The notes below the pieces were generated by a model. The model was given only the letters and a program-made list of their open reading frames with translations. It was not told the origin of the DNA and searched no databases. Positions 6,920-14,004 of a stretch of 15,715 bases of DNA are shown here, piece after piece; the first letter of the stretch is position 1, and each line of letters starts with the position of its first letter. Both the position numbers and the translations under genes were made by a program. This stretch comes from Candidatus Omnitrophota bacterium (lineage in GTDB: Bacteria; Omnitrophota; Gorgyraeia; Gygaellales; Profunditerraquicolaceae), in assembly GCA_016867005.1 (NCBI GenBank), contig VGKM01000014.1, positions 1-15,715 on the forward strand, read 5' to 3'.

Positions 6920-7495
6920 CTAAAATCCCAATTTCTCTTCAACTAATACAACCGTTAATCTGCCTGCGGATGCTTCCGCATCAATTATTAATTCCTGGCA
7001 GCACATAACCCGCGCAGGGTCCCAATTCAGGCGCTTGTAATTTAAAGGCATTGCATAATCTTTTGCCCTTTTTAACCCCTCAGATCTGTCTTTTACAAGC
7101 TTATTTGTCCCGGCGATCACAATCACGTTCTTCGCGTTCGCAATCCCGGCGATACGATGCCCCCATGCGCTTAAGAAAATCAGCTCGCCTTCCAGGGAAA
7201 CCGCATTAGCGCTGACAAGGTAACAATCGGCTGATGCACCTAACTTCCTTAATTCTAACCCTTCTTCCTTGGCCAACCCGGCTTTATTCTGATTAAAAAC
7301 TTTGTTGCCGCGCTCTTCCAATAATTTTACAATACCAAGCTCGTTTAAAGTAACCGAACCGGAAATTCCCACGCTGGCTGTAACAGGCATAAGTTCGAGC
7401 AATTTTTGAAGCGCTTCTTTTTTATCCGCGCAGTAAATGCCTTTGATATTCTTTCTTTCCCAAACAGATATCAAATCCGCTATTTCTTTTTTCAT
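6920..7495 (-). CDS. LUD-domain protein (LutC/YkgG-like)
   Basis: The 191-aa protein is a single LUD (DUF162) domain. Typical parts are the VGISGSVTLNELGI stretch near residue 42, the VSANAVSLEGELI segment near 94, and the GNK/GTNK loop before a closing strand. In lutABC operons such a protein takes part in lactate oxidation, but no lutA or lutB is present here, so its role in this setting is open. It starts 5 bp after the TlpA-like stop with no good ribosome binding site, suggesting coupled translation. Confidence 0.8.
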   Translation of the reverse strand: MKKEIADLISVWERKNIKGIYCADKKEALQKLLELMPVTASVGISGSVTLNELGIVKLLEERGNKVFNQNKAGLAKEEGLELRKLGASADCYLVSANAVSLEGELIFLSAWGHRIAGIANAKNVIVIAGTNKLVKDRSEGLKRAKDYAMPLNYKRLNWDPARVMCCQELIIDAEASAGRLTVVLVEEKLGF

Positions 7496-7500
7496 AAAGG

Positions 7501-7974
7501 TTATTCAGAAATCAACTTATTTATTTCTTTATGGGGATAGGAATTCCCGGTAAAAGCGATCTCGCCTTCTTTATTGACCAGGATATAAGTAGGCACTCCG
7601 ATGACATCATAAGAATTAGCCACTCTTGAATCTCTGTCCAGGAGCACCTTATAGCCCAACTTATGGGCCTTTGCGAATTTTCCGGCTTTATTAACCGATT
7701 CCCCCACGTTAATAGCCAATATTTCAACGCCCCCGCTTGTAAGTTTCATGTAATTCTTGTTCATTTCCTCCAGCTGGCCGAGGCAATAAGGGCACCAGGT
7801 GGTCCAGAACATAATCAATACCGATTTGAAATTACGGTAGTTACTAAGTGAAACACTATTATTATCTATCGTCTCTAACCTGAAATCCGGCGCTGATTGC
7901 AAGGCAAAGCCAAAGTTCATTAAACCGAAGCAAAAAACACAGAAGAAAACCAGGACAAATGCTTTTTTTAACAT
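7501..7974 (-). CDS. exported TlpA/ResA-like thiol-disulfide protein
   Basis: The start was placed at 7974, giving 157 aa, because GGGGAG lies 7 nt upstream and the N-terminus then becomes a clean signal peptide (KK, then a hydrophobic run to about residue 24). A longer frame to 8037 lacks both. The mature part is a thioredoxin fold with active-site WCPYC (Cys61, Cys64) and the cis-proline loop GVPTY. It starts 1 bp after the ccdA-like stop, so the membrane electron carrier and its likely outside partner are coupled. CPYC differs from the CxxC of most TlpA and ResA proteins; reduction of cytochrome c or of envelope disulfides is possible. Confidence 0.88.
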   Translation of the reverse strand: MLKKAFVLVFFCVFCFGLMNFGFALQSAPDFRLETIDNNSVSLSNYRNFKSVLIMFWTTWCPYCLGQLEEMNKNYMKLTSGGVEILAINVGESVNKAGKFAKAHKLGYKVLLDRDSRVANSYDVIGVPTYILVNKEGEIAFTGNSYPHKEINKLISE

Positions 7975-7975
7975 T

Positions 7976-8644
7976 TTACGCTCCCCATATGCCGGAAAAA
8001 ATAAAATATATCCCCAGCGCAATAAGTAGTATTGCAAAAATTCTTTTTATATAGGCCATCCATCTGCCGGATTTAGGCAAACTGACCAACACAGAACTAA
8101 AAACCCCGATGACAATAAAAATCAGCCCCATGCCGAAAGCAAAACTAAATAACAAGGTCACCCCGTAAAACATGCTTTCCCTGGCGGCAACATAAACCAG
8201 GATCGCCCCTAAAACCGGAGTAAGGCACGGCCCGACGATTAAACCCGATACCAGCCCCAACAACAGAGTAGAAAAGTAATCCCCGCGCTTTAATTTCGGA
8301 AGTTGCGCCGCACTTGGCAGGGGAAGCGCAAACAAATCAAACATGGCCAGGCCGAAAATTATGATCACGGCCCCGGCAATGATCTGCATCAGGGGGCTTG
8401 TAGCAATTGTACCGAATATTTTTCCGGATAATGCCGCGATTACGCCTAAAGTAGAATACATGATCGCGATACCCGTTACATAGGCCAGCCCCAGGAAAAA
8501 ACCCTTTAATTTTGAACCGCTTGAATTAATCCCGATGTAGCCGGCAGTAACAGGGATCAGGGGGTACACGCAAGGAGTCAAACTTGCCAGAAACCCGCCT
8601 GCAAAAGCGATCAGATAATCAAAGGGGCTACCTGAGAGAACCAT
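7976..8644 (-). CDS. ccdA: CcdA/DsbD-like transmembrane electron carrier
   Basis: The 222-aa protein has six predicted membrane segments. Two redox cysteines sit at the expected places: Cys25 in TPCVYP and Cys140 in GPCLTP. These move electrons from cytoplasmic thioredoxin across the membrane to periplasmic thiol proteins. It is the same size as CcdA (about 230 aa), lacking the extra domains of full DsbD. Its start codon lies inside the end of cutA (17-bp overlap), with GGTGG 4 nt before it. The adjacent TlpA-like gene is the natural partner. Confidence 0.9.
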   Translation of the reverse strand: MVLSGSPFDYLIAFAGGFLASLTPCVYPLIPVTAGYIGINSSGSKLKGFFLGLAYVTGIAIMYSTLGVIAALSGKIFGTIATSPLMQIIAGAVIIIFGLAMFDLFALPLPSAAQLPKLKRGDYFSTLLLGLVSGLIVGPCLTPVLGAILVYVAARESMFYGVTLLFSFAFGMGLIFIVIGVFSSVLVSLPKSGRWMAYIKRIFAILLIALGIYFIFSGIWGA

Positions 8645-8939
8645 CGATCCACCTTAAATATTTTTTCTCTCCTGCGGTTATCGGCACGGCAATGATTTCC
8701 GGGGTGTCATAACTATGCAGGGACCTGGCAGTTTCTATAATATCCTTAACCTTTGATTTCCTGCTTTTTATGATAAGAAGCGCTTCTTTGCCCGAATCAA
8801 TCTTCCCCTGCCACCAGAAATGCGATTCAACACCGTCGATTATATTGGCGCAGGCAATAAGTTTTTTCTTCAATAATCCCGCGGCGATCTTTCTTGCCTC
8901 ATTTTTTCCGGAAGCTGTGATAAATATTATGGAATACAT
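8628..8939 (-). CDS. cutA: CutA1 divalent-ion tolerance-type protein
   Basis: The 103-aa protein matches CutA1 in length and features: an opening YSIIFITAS strand, the KKLIACANI segment near residue 25, and an FWWQGKI stretch near 40 followed by a beta hairpin and DTPEIIAVP near residue 80. CutA forms a trimer of ferredoxin-like folds; copper tolerance was the first assigned role but the true function is unsettled. The ATG at 8939 was preferred over an upstream TTG at 8975, which would add 12 residues absent in the family. Confidence 0.9.
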   Translation of the reverse strand: MYSIIFITASGKNEARKIAAGLLKKKLIACANIIDGVESHFWWQGKIDSGKEALLIIKSRKSKVKDIIETARSLHSYDTPEIIAVPITAGEKKYLRWIDGSLR

Positions 8940-8971
8940 GCCTGTTAATATACCATGAATAACCGCCTCAA

Positions 8972-9211
8972 TCAAGGCGCGTTCTTCTCATCAATTTTGA
9001 CCGACTTTATCCTGCCGAACTGGGCGCAGATATCAAATACAAGCGTAGGGTCCTCGACTGTCAGGTTTACCTTAAAATTATGGCCGCCTTCCGCTGCCTC
9101 GCCAGCCGGAATAACCTGTAAATCTTCGACAAATTCCGTCAAAGACGCCTTAACCGAATCCTGCGGCGTATTAAATGTGTTTAGAATAAATTCCAGGGAG
9201 TATTTTATCAT
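8972..9211 (-). CDS. unknown 79-aa protein, coupled to pgeF
   Basis: No family was recognised. The 79-aa sequence has an N-terminal helix (about 7-30) followed by a FKVNL strand, a VEDPTLVFD helix start and an RIKSVKID strand. This resembles half of a ferredoxin-like or ACT fold, but the match is only by pattern. Its ATG overlaps the pgeF stop as ATGA, so it is translated after pgeF. It is too regular to be a chance frame, and the tight spacing supports a real gene. No membrane segment or signal peptide is seen. Confidence 0.7.
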   Translation of the reverse strand: MIKYSLEFILNTFNTPQDSVKASLTEFVEDLQVIPAGEAAEGGHNFKVNLTVEDPTLVFDICAQFGRIKSVKIDEKNAP

Positions 9212-9915
9212 CTCAGCATAATCACCGACATCATCCTGCCTGCTTTCTCCTTCTCTTTCCGGAAGGAAAAATACCGGTCATTACAGCAGGAGGTACAATC
9301 ATTGTCACTATCAATATTTTCTTCCTTAAGCCCGGCTTCCAGAAGCTGTTTTTTATTGATCGCCGGTAAATCAAGATAAAAACTACTGCCAACTTTATCT
9401 AATCCATAACTAAAATAACCGCTAAACTCCGCGCCGACCTCATAACAGCATTTCTTTAAGCACGGCCCGAAACCCGCCAGTATATCCTGCGGCGCCGAAT
9501 TGTATTTTTGGCGCATCGCAAGGATTGCTTTTTCGGCTATCCCTTCTTTTGCCCCGCGCCAGCCCGCATGCACAATCCCCGCAACGTTTTTAACAGGGTC
9601 ATAAAGGAATACCGGAAGGCAATCTGCCGTGAACACGGAAAGCGGAAGATTTTTTGTATTGGTAATAAAAGCATCGGTTGCCTCAAACGCAGTAGCGGCT
9701 GATTTTGCGCCTCTGCCGGCATTCTCCTCCTGCACGCAGCAAACCGTACTGCCGTGGATTTGTTTTGCCGCGATCAGCCGTTCATGGTCAATCCCCAGCG
9801 TATTCAGAAAAACACGGCGGTTTTCCAGGGTACCTTCTGTAGCGCCATAGATAAAAGACATATTTTGCGGCTTGGCGCTTACGCCGCATGCTAGATAAGG
9901 CGAATTAAAAATCAT
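9208..9915 (-). CDS. pgeF: PgeF-type peptidoglycan editing factor (YfiH/laccase-domain)
   Basis: The 235-aa protein has the three zinc-binding positions of the family: His54 in KQIHG, Cys99 in TADCLPV, and His116 in HAGWRG. PgeF removes wrongly built peptidoglycan precursors in the cytoplasm, and related proteins act as purine nucleosidases or multicopper-type oxidases. A second cysteine-rich region (CC near 150, CTSCC near 210) is unusually rich. It starts 2 bp after the rmuC stop and ends overlapping the next gene by 4 bp. Confidence 0.9.
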   Translation of the reverse strand: MIFNSPYLACGVSAKPQNMSFIYGATEGTLENRRVFLNTLGIDHERLIAAKQIHGSTVCCVQEENAGRGAKSAATAFEATDAFITNTKNLPLSVFTADCLPVFLYDPVKNVAGIVHAGWRGAKEGIAEKAILAMRQKYNSAPQDILAGFGPCLKKCCYEVGAEFSGYFSYGLDKVGSSFYLDLPAINKKQLLEAGLKEENIDSDNDCTSCCNDRYFSFRKEKEKAGRMMSVIMLR

Positions 9916-9917
9916 TT

Positions 9918-10850
9918 TTATTTTGCTTCGATTTGCTTTGTATCCTGGATACTGGTAAGCCGATCGGAAAATTTATCCAGCCGCTTTTGGGCGTCATCAT
10001 ACTTCTGGCTGGCATTAGAAAGGTGCCCGCCTAGAGTGCTGAAATCATCTTTAAATTTATTTATCTCGATACCGAGTGAACTTAAATTCTTCAAGATCTG
10101 TTTGGCATTCTCTTCTATCTTCATGCCCTTCAGCCCCAGGCAGATCACCTGGAGGTAAGCATAAAAGGTATTCGGGGAAACAGGGATCACTTTCTTCGCC
10201 ACAAAGTAACTTAAAAGGTCCTCCTTGACCACTACCTCATAATAAACATTTTCCGCAGGTATATACATAAAAGCAAAATCAAATGTATTTTCCGCAGGCA
10301 AAATATATTTCACGGCTATTTCATCGACTCTGTTTTTTACATCCTGAATGAATTTCTTGCGGAAGGAGTTTTTTGAGGGCTCATCCTGCGCTTCAAGCGA
10401 CTTCTGAAAATTTTCCAGGCTGAACTTGGCGTCAATCGGCACCAGGCGCTCGCCCAAACGTATCGCTGCATCCACTGCATCGCCTGATTTAAAACGGTAC
10501 TGCACTTCAAAATGGTCCTTAGGCAGCACCTGCGATAAGAGGTTCTCCAGGAGCGTTTCCCCCATTGAGCCGCGGAATTTAGGCGCACGCAGGAGTTCCT
10601 GCAAGCTGGAGATATCCTTGCTGATCTCATAAACCTGCTCGTTTGTCCTTTTTAGCTCCCCGAGCTTTCCCTGGATATCGCCGAAGATATTAGTGGCATT
10701 GCCTAAATTCTGGCCGATGACTTTATTGGCCTCCTGCAAAGTAGAGTTCATTTGGCCCAGCCGCTCATTTACCTGAGAGGAAATCTTAAGGACCAAGAAT
10801 ATAGTAATAACCGAAACAGCCAAAAATAATGCCGCAATAAGCCAGATCAT
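9918..10850 (-). CDS. rmuC: RmuC-family DNA recombination protein
   Basis: The 310-aa protein starts with a membrane segment (2-22), then a coiled coil to about 85, and then the RmuC domain with the FRGSMGE stretch near 93 and the PIDAKFSLENF segment near 138; both are typical. The RmuC domain has a nuclease-like fold and is thought to limit recombination at inverted repeats. The ATG at 10850 has no ribosome binding site at normal distance, while a candidate -10 box ends 6 nt before it (see the promoter entry). This fits leaderless translation. Confidence 0.9.
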   Translation of the reverse strand: MIWLIAALFLAVSVITIFLVLKISSQVNERLGQMNSTLQEANKVIGQNLGNATNIFGDIQGKLGELKRTNEQVYEISKDISSLQELLRAPKFRGSMGETLLENLLSQVLPKDHFEVQYRFKSGDAVDAAIRLGERLVPIDAKFSLENFQKSLEAQDEPSKNSFRKKFIQDVKNRVDEIAVKYILPAENTFDFAFMYIPAENVYYEVVVKEDLLSYFVAKKVIPVSPNTFYAYLQVICLGLKGMKIEENAKQILKNLSSLGIEINKFKDDFSTLGGHLSNASQKYDDAQKRLDKFSDRLTSIQDTKQIEAK

Positions 10851-10856
10851 AGTTTA

Positions 10857-10884
10857 ATTATACCACCCTGGTTTGCCCAATCAA
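10857..10884 (-). promoter_or_regulatory. candidate extended -10 promoter directly before rmuC
   Basis: On the - strand the -10 box TATAAT (10862-10857) is perfect and preceded by TGG, giving the extended form TGnTATAAT. TTGATT (10884-10879) sits 16 bp upstream and matches 4 of 6 of the -35 consensus. The expected start of RNA is at or within 1-2 nt of the rmuC ATG (10850), so the message would have almost no leader. The -35 box overlaps the ttcA stop codon. Confidence 0.45.
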
Positions 10885-11600
10885 AGCAAATAATCTTCTT
10901 TAATGCGTTTTATGCTGCGGAAAATATTCTTTTTTACATCCGGGCAGGTTTTCTTCAGGCCGCTGATAAGCCGGCCCATTTTAGCGCGGTTTGAAGCAGC
11001 CGAATTCGGGCATGCGCAGTCAAAGGTTTTGATTTTCTGCTCTTTGATAAATTTTCTGATCAGGTGCTCTTCTGTGTAAGCAAGGGGCCTGATAAGAGTG
11101 ATTTTCCCTTTAAACAATTCCTGTTTCGGGCTCATCGCGGAAATTTCCCCCTGAAAAAACATGTTCAAAAGGATTGTTTCAATAATATCATCCATGTGAT
11201 GGCCGAGCGCAACCTTATTGTAGCCAAAACGGTTTGCGGCCTCAAACAGGGCTTTTCTCCTGTTCCAGGAACACCAGAAACAATTAATATCTTTTTTCCT
11301 GGTCTTTCTTAATGTATCCACTGTCTCAATGTGGTATTTGACCTTGAGTTTCTTAAAATATTTTTCTAAAGCGCCAGCACACGATTTCGGGTATCCTAAA
11401 TCAACGTGTATTGCCATCACCTCATATTCTATAGGCACAAAACTGCGGCGGTCATTTAAAACGCGTAGAAGCGTCAAGCTGTCCTTGCCTCCGGAAACCG
11501 CAACGCAGATTTTGTCGCCTTCGGAGAGCATCTTATAATCCATGATGGCCCTGCCTATGCGTTTTGAAATATAGAATTCTGTTCCCTGTAAAATAGACAT
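10881..11600 (-). CDS. ttcA: TtcA-type tRNA 2-thiocytidine synthetase (PP-loop ATPase)
   Basis: The 239-aa protein carries the PP-loop SGGKDS at 36-41, which binds ATP, a CFWC pair (Cys107, Cys110), LGHHMDDIIET at 132-142, and a CACP element (Cys194, Cys196). TtcA modifies C32 of tRNAs through a cluster bound by three cysteines; Cys107, Cys110 and Cys194 or Cys196 are the likely ligands. The N-terminal GRAIMDYKM helix matches the family, so the upstream ATG at 11600 was kept. It is 9 bp after the RRM gene and lacks a strong ribosome binding site. The TtcA/TilS distinction is sound; the exact tRNA substrate is inferred. Confidence 0.88.
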   Translation of the reverse strand: MSILQGTEFYISKRIGRAIMDYKMLSEGDKICVAVSGGKDSLTLLRVLNDRRSFVPIEYEVMAIHVDLGYPKSCAGALEKYFKKLKVKYHIETVDTLRKTRKKDINCFWCSWNRRKALFEAANRFGYNKVALGHHMDDIIETILLNMFFQGEISAMSPKQELFKGKITLIRPLAYTEEHLIRKFIKEQKIKTFDCACPNSAASNRAKMGRLISGLKKTCPDVKKNIFRSIKRIKEDYLL

Positions 11601-11609
11601 AGCGGGATT

Positions 11610-12209
11610 TTATTTTTGAAAATGCGGCCTTTTGGTTTTTTGCCGCCTGCTTTTATACCAGGGTTTCGGGGCGGGCTTTGCTGCGCCTTCTTCTTTCTTC
11701 TGCCAGGGCTTTGGCTGCTCTTGCCTCTTGCGCCAGCGCATAGGATTGAAATGATGCTTTGGCCTTGGCGCGAGCGGCTCAGTAATTCCACTGTCAGCGC
11801 GCTTTTCCAGGAACCTGCGCGTACGCCTGCCTATCTTCTTTTTTGCTGCCGAAGGATAAGCTGGCTTGTCCCGTAAATTTGCGCTTTCTTTAATTGCTTT
11901 TGCCTCGGCCTTGGCCTTTAGTTTTTCCTGCAGCTTTTGTTTTCTTTTAGCTTCGCGCTCTTTATCTTTTTTAGGCAGCGCAGGGCTGACGATTAAAACA
12001 CGGCCCATAAATTCTTTGGCGTTCATCGCAGCTATTGCTTGCTGCGACTCTTGCTCATCAGGCATTTCCACAAAACAAAAACCTCTGGGATTTTTGCCTT
12101 TTTTATCCATGACTATCGTGACCTTACTTACCGCGCCAAATGCCTCAAAAGCCATTCTTACGTCTTCTTCTGTTGCCTCAAATAGTAAATTTCCCACAAA
12201 AATATTCAT
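11610..12209 (-). CDS. RRM RNA-binding protein with long basic tail
   Basis: The start chosen (12209) has AGGAAAG about 5 nt upstream and yields 199 aa; a longer frame would overlap yajQ. Residues 1-78 form an RRM: RNP2 IFVGNL (3-8) and RNP1 RGFCFVEM (42-49), with aromatic Phe4, Phe44 and Phe46 in the RNA-facing positions. The tail (79-199) is unusually long, Lys/Arg/Pro/Trp-rich, with repeated KPW segments and a KHHFNPMRWRKRQ stretch. Short RRM proteins in cyanobacteria lack such a tail. It may act as an RNA chaperone or bind ribosomal RNA; it lies between two RNA-related genes. Confidence 0.88.
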   Translation of the reverse strand: MNIFVGNLLFEATEEDVRMAFEAFGAVSKVTIVMDKKGKNPRGFCFVEMPDEQESQQAIAAMNAKEFMGRVLIVSPALPKKDKEREAKRKQKLQEKLKAKAEAKAIKESANLRDKPAYPSAAKKKIGRRTRRFLEKRADSGITEPLAPRPKHHFNPMRWRKRQEQPKPWQKKEEGAAKPAPKPWYKSRRQKTKRPHFQK

Positions 12210-12219
12210 TTTTTCTTTC

Positions 12220-12714
12220 CTAACGGTAATTTCCAAAACCAAGCGGTATGGAAAAATCCAGGCCTCTAAGATGCACGATAACTGCCTGCAATTCATCTTT
12301 TTTCGGCGAGCTCACCTTGATCTTCTCTCCTTCAATCTGCGTCTGAACTTTTAAACCAAGCCCCTTAATGATACCTGTCAGCTCTTTTGCCTTTTCCTTA
12401 TCAATGCCCATGCAGATATCGACTTTCTGGCGCAGGTAACCTTCAAATGCCTTTTCCGGGTCGTTAAACTTCAGGGATTTGAGCGATATCCCCCTTTTAG
12501 CCATCCGGGTGACCAGCATATCCGTAAGCGCGCGCAGCTTAAAATCATTATCCGCGATCAATGTAACTGTTTTTTCTTTGCGGTCATAGGCAATTGAGGC
12601 CTTGCTGTCCTTAAAATCATACCTTTGAGCAAGTTCTTTATTCGCCTGGTTTACCGCATTGTCCATTTCCTGCAGGTCTACCTCTGAAACAATATCAAAA
12701 GAAAAATTTGCCAT
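12220..12714 (-). CDS. yajQ: YajQ-family nucleotide-binding protein
   Basis: The 164-aa protein is the normal length and shows the YajQ signatures: SFDIVSEVD (4-12), RYDFKDS near residue 31, and RQKVDICMGIDKEKAKE near 94, ending with FSIPLGFGNYR. YajQ has two ferredoxin-like halves and binds cyclic di-GMP or RNA in studied species. GGAGGAAG lies 3 nt before the start. The RRM gene begins 10 bp after it, and the two are probably cotranscribed. Confidence 0.93.
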   Translation of the reverse strand: MANFSFDIVSEVDLQEMDNAVNQANKELAQRYDFKDSKASIAYDRKEKTVTLIADNDFKLRALTDMLVTRMAKRGISLKSLKFNDPEKAFEGYLRQKVDICMGIDKEKAKELTGIIKGLGLKVQTQIEGEKIKVSSPKKDELQAVIVHLRGLDFSIPLGFGNYR

Positions 12715-12744
12715 TCTCTTCCTCCGATGAGATTACGCCGCGCT

Positions 12745-13542
12745 CTATTTCTTAAGGATAATCGGTACTCTGTTCTCGGGGTCCTTTTCATACATATGGC
12801 CCTTTAATTTACCGTTTTCCAGCTCAAGCTCGAAAATCAATGTATCTTTATCTATTTTGCCGGTAAGAGGCACCTTAAATCCTATTTTTTTATCGGCCTG
12901 TTTAACATCAACAAGGCCAAACGCCATCCCTTTGGTAAAATCCCCACCTGTCTCTCCCAGGATAGTAAATTTTCCCCTGATGCCGCCTCCGAAAGAATTA
13001 AGATCAACCTGTATAAGTGTAGATTCGCCTCTTTCGTTTATATAACCGCGCCAACGGCCGCTAAACCCCCCGCGGTCAGCCGGGCTGATTTGTCCGGTAA
13101 GAAAAACAAGAAATAGGGTTATCAAACTTAAAACTAAAACCGACAGGGCAATATTTATTTTTCCCGTAAAATATTTTCCTGAAGAACGCCTGAAAAGAAA
13201 AAATAGAAAAACCGCAAAGATTGCGATTCCGGGGATCAAAGTTATTTTCATCGGAGATACGCATATGTTAAAAGAAAACGATAACGTTCCCCATAACCCG
13301 TAAAGCCATCTTGCCCAGTTTTTCCCCCTCAATATGCCAGCACCGCTTGCAATCGTCAGGATAATCGCTACAAACATCATGGCCTGCTGGACAGGGATAG
13401 GGACAGGGCTTCTCAGCAGTATTTTCATTGCTACCGGATCATTCATGCTTGCTAGAACCAAAGGGACAAGTAAAAGGGTAATACTGCCCATAACGATTAA
13501 AAGCCAACCGACTACTGTTACTGATACCGGCCTTTTTTCCAT
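12745..13542 (-). CDS. membrane protein with five TM segments and a soluble C-terminal domain
   Basis: The 265-aa protein is not assigned to a known family. Predicted membrane segments lie at about 8-31, 52-71, 79-96, 100-117 and 130-149, and a KNWARWLYGL motif (74-83) is shared with many small membrane families of unknown role. The remaining 115 residues form a soluble, probably beta-rich domain (rich in G, strands such as IRGKFTIL and DTLIFELELENGKL) that would lie outside the cytoplasm if the N-terminus is inside. It starts with GAGAGG about 5 nt upstream. It lies 18 bp after the neighbouring 79-aa membrane gene and 30 bp before yajQ. Confidence 0.75.
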   Translation of the reverse strand: MEKRPVSVTVVGWLLIVMGSITLLLVPLVLASMNDPVAMKILLRSPVPIPVQQAMMFVAIILTIASGAGILRGKNWARWLYGLWGTLSFSFNICVSPMKITLIPGIAIFAVFLFFLFRRSSGKYFTGKINIALSVLVLSLITLFLVFLTGQISPADRGGFSGRWRGYINERGESTLIQVDLNSFGGGIRGKFTILGETGGDFTKGMAFGLVDVKQADKKIGFKVPLTGKIDKDTLIFELELENGKLKGHMYEKDPENRVPIILKK

Positions 13543-13560
13543 TTCCGCCTCTCTAAAGGA

Positions 13561-13800
13561 TCATTTCTCGTATCCGCCCTTGGACCGGAAATTATCCTTA
13601 TGTTTTTGCGCCGATGTATTCGTGAATATTACACCGAATATCAACGCAGAAGATAAGCCACAGACAATAATTACAAAAGTTATAAGCTTCGCCTGGTCCA
13701 ATTTCCCGAACATAAACAGGTTATATAAAATGTAGGTACCCAATGCCAAAAATTCGGCCGCGGCAATAAAAATAATCTTCCTGACAACTTTTTTATGCAT
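13561..13800 (-). CDS. small two-TM membrane protein
   Basis: The 79-aa protein has a basic N-terminus (HKKVVRK), two membrane segments (about 8-30 and 38-60), and a short basic tail (KHKDNFRSK). GGAG lies 6 nt before the ATG. No family is recognised. It sits between the 55-aa and the five-TM membrane proteins, all on one strand with 18-19 bp gaps, so it is likely part of the same membrane operon. Confidence 0.7.
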   Translation of the reverse strand: MHKKVVRKIIFIAAAEFLALGTYILYNLFMFGKLDQAKLITFVIIVCGLSSALIFGVIFTNTSAQKHKDNFRSKGGYEK

Positions 13801-13819
13801 CTGGGGCTCCAGGGGCGTT

Positions 13820-13987
13820 TTATTTGATTATTGTACGGATAGACATGATTATAACTGCGACAAAAATAAAAATGAATAGAAGAATTACGATTGTCGCGGC
13901 AAGGATAAACCACCATTTTTTATCCAGGCCTTCTTCCTGTATATGATTTGCTATTCTTCTTCCCAAAAATACAGGTAAAATTCTCAT
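13820..13987 (-). CDS. 55-aa single-TM microprotein
   Basis: The short frame ATG (13987) to TAA (13820) encodes 55 aa. A charged N-terminal part with RRIANHIQEE at 10-19 precedes WW (25-26) and a membrane segment (about 27-48) ending with a basic RTIIK tail. AAAGGA lies 5 nt before the ATG, an ideal site. It is well spaced from neighbours (19 bp to the next start, 17 bp from the previous stop). No family is recognised; it may be an accessory of the adjacent membrane proteins. Confidence 0.7.
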   Translation of the reverse strand: MRILPVFLGRRIANHIQEEGLDKKWWFILAATIVILLFIFIFVAVIIMSIRTIIK

Positions 13988-14004
13988 AGCTATCCTTTAA
14001 TCGC

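Noticed and set aside
11866..12354. 162-aa + strand open frame
   Set aside because: It is the antisense shadow of the RRM protein and yajQ, with Ser/Phe/Leu-rich sequence typical of reversed Lys/Glu/Ala-rich genes.
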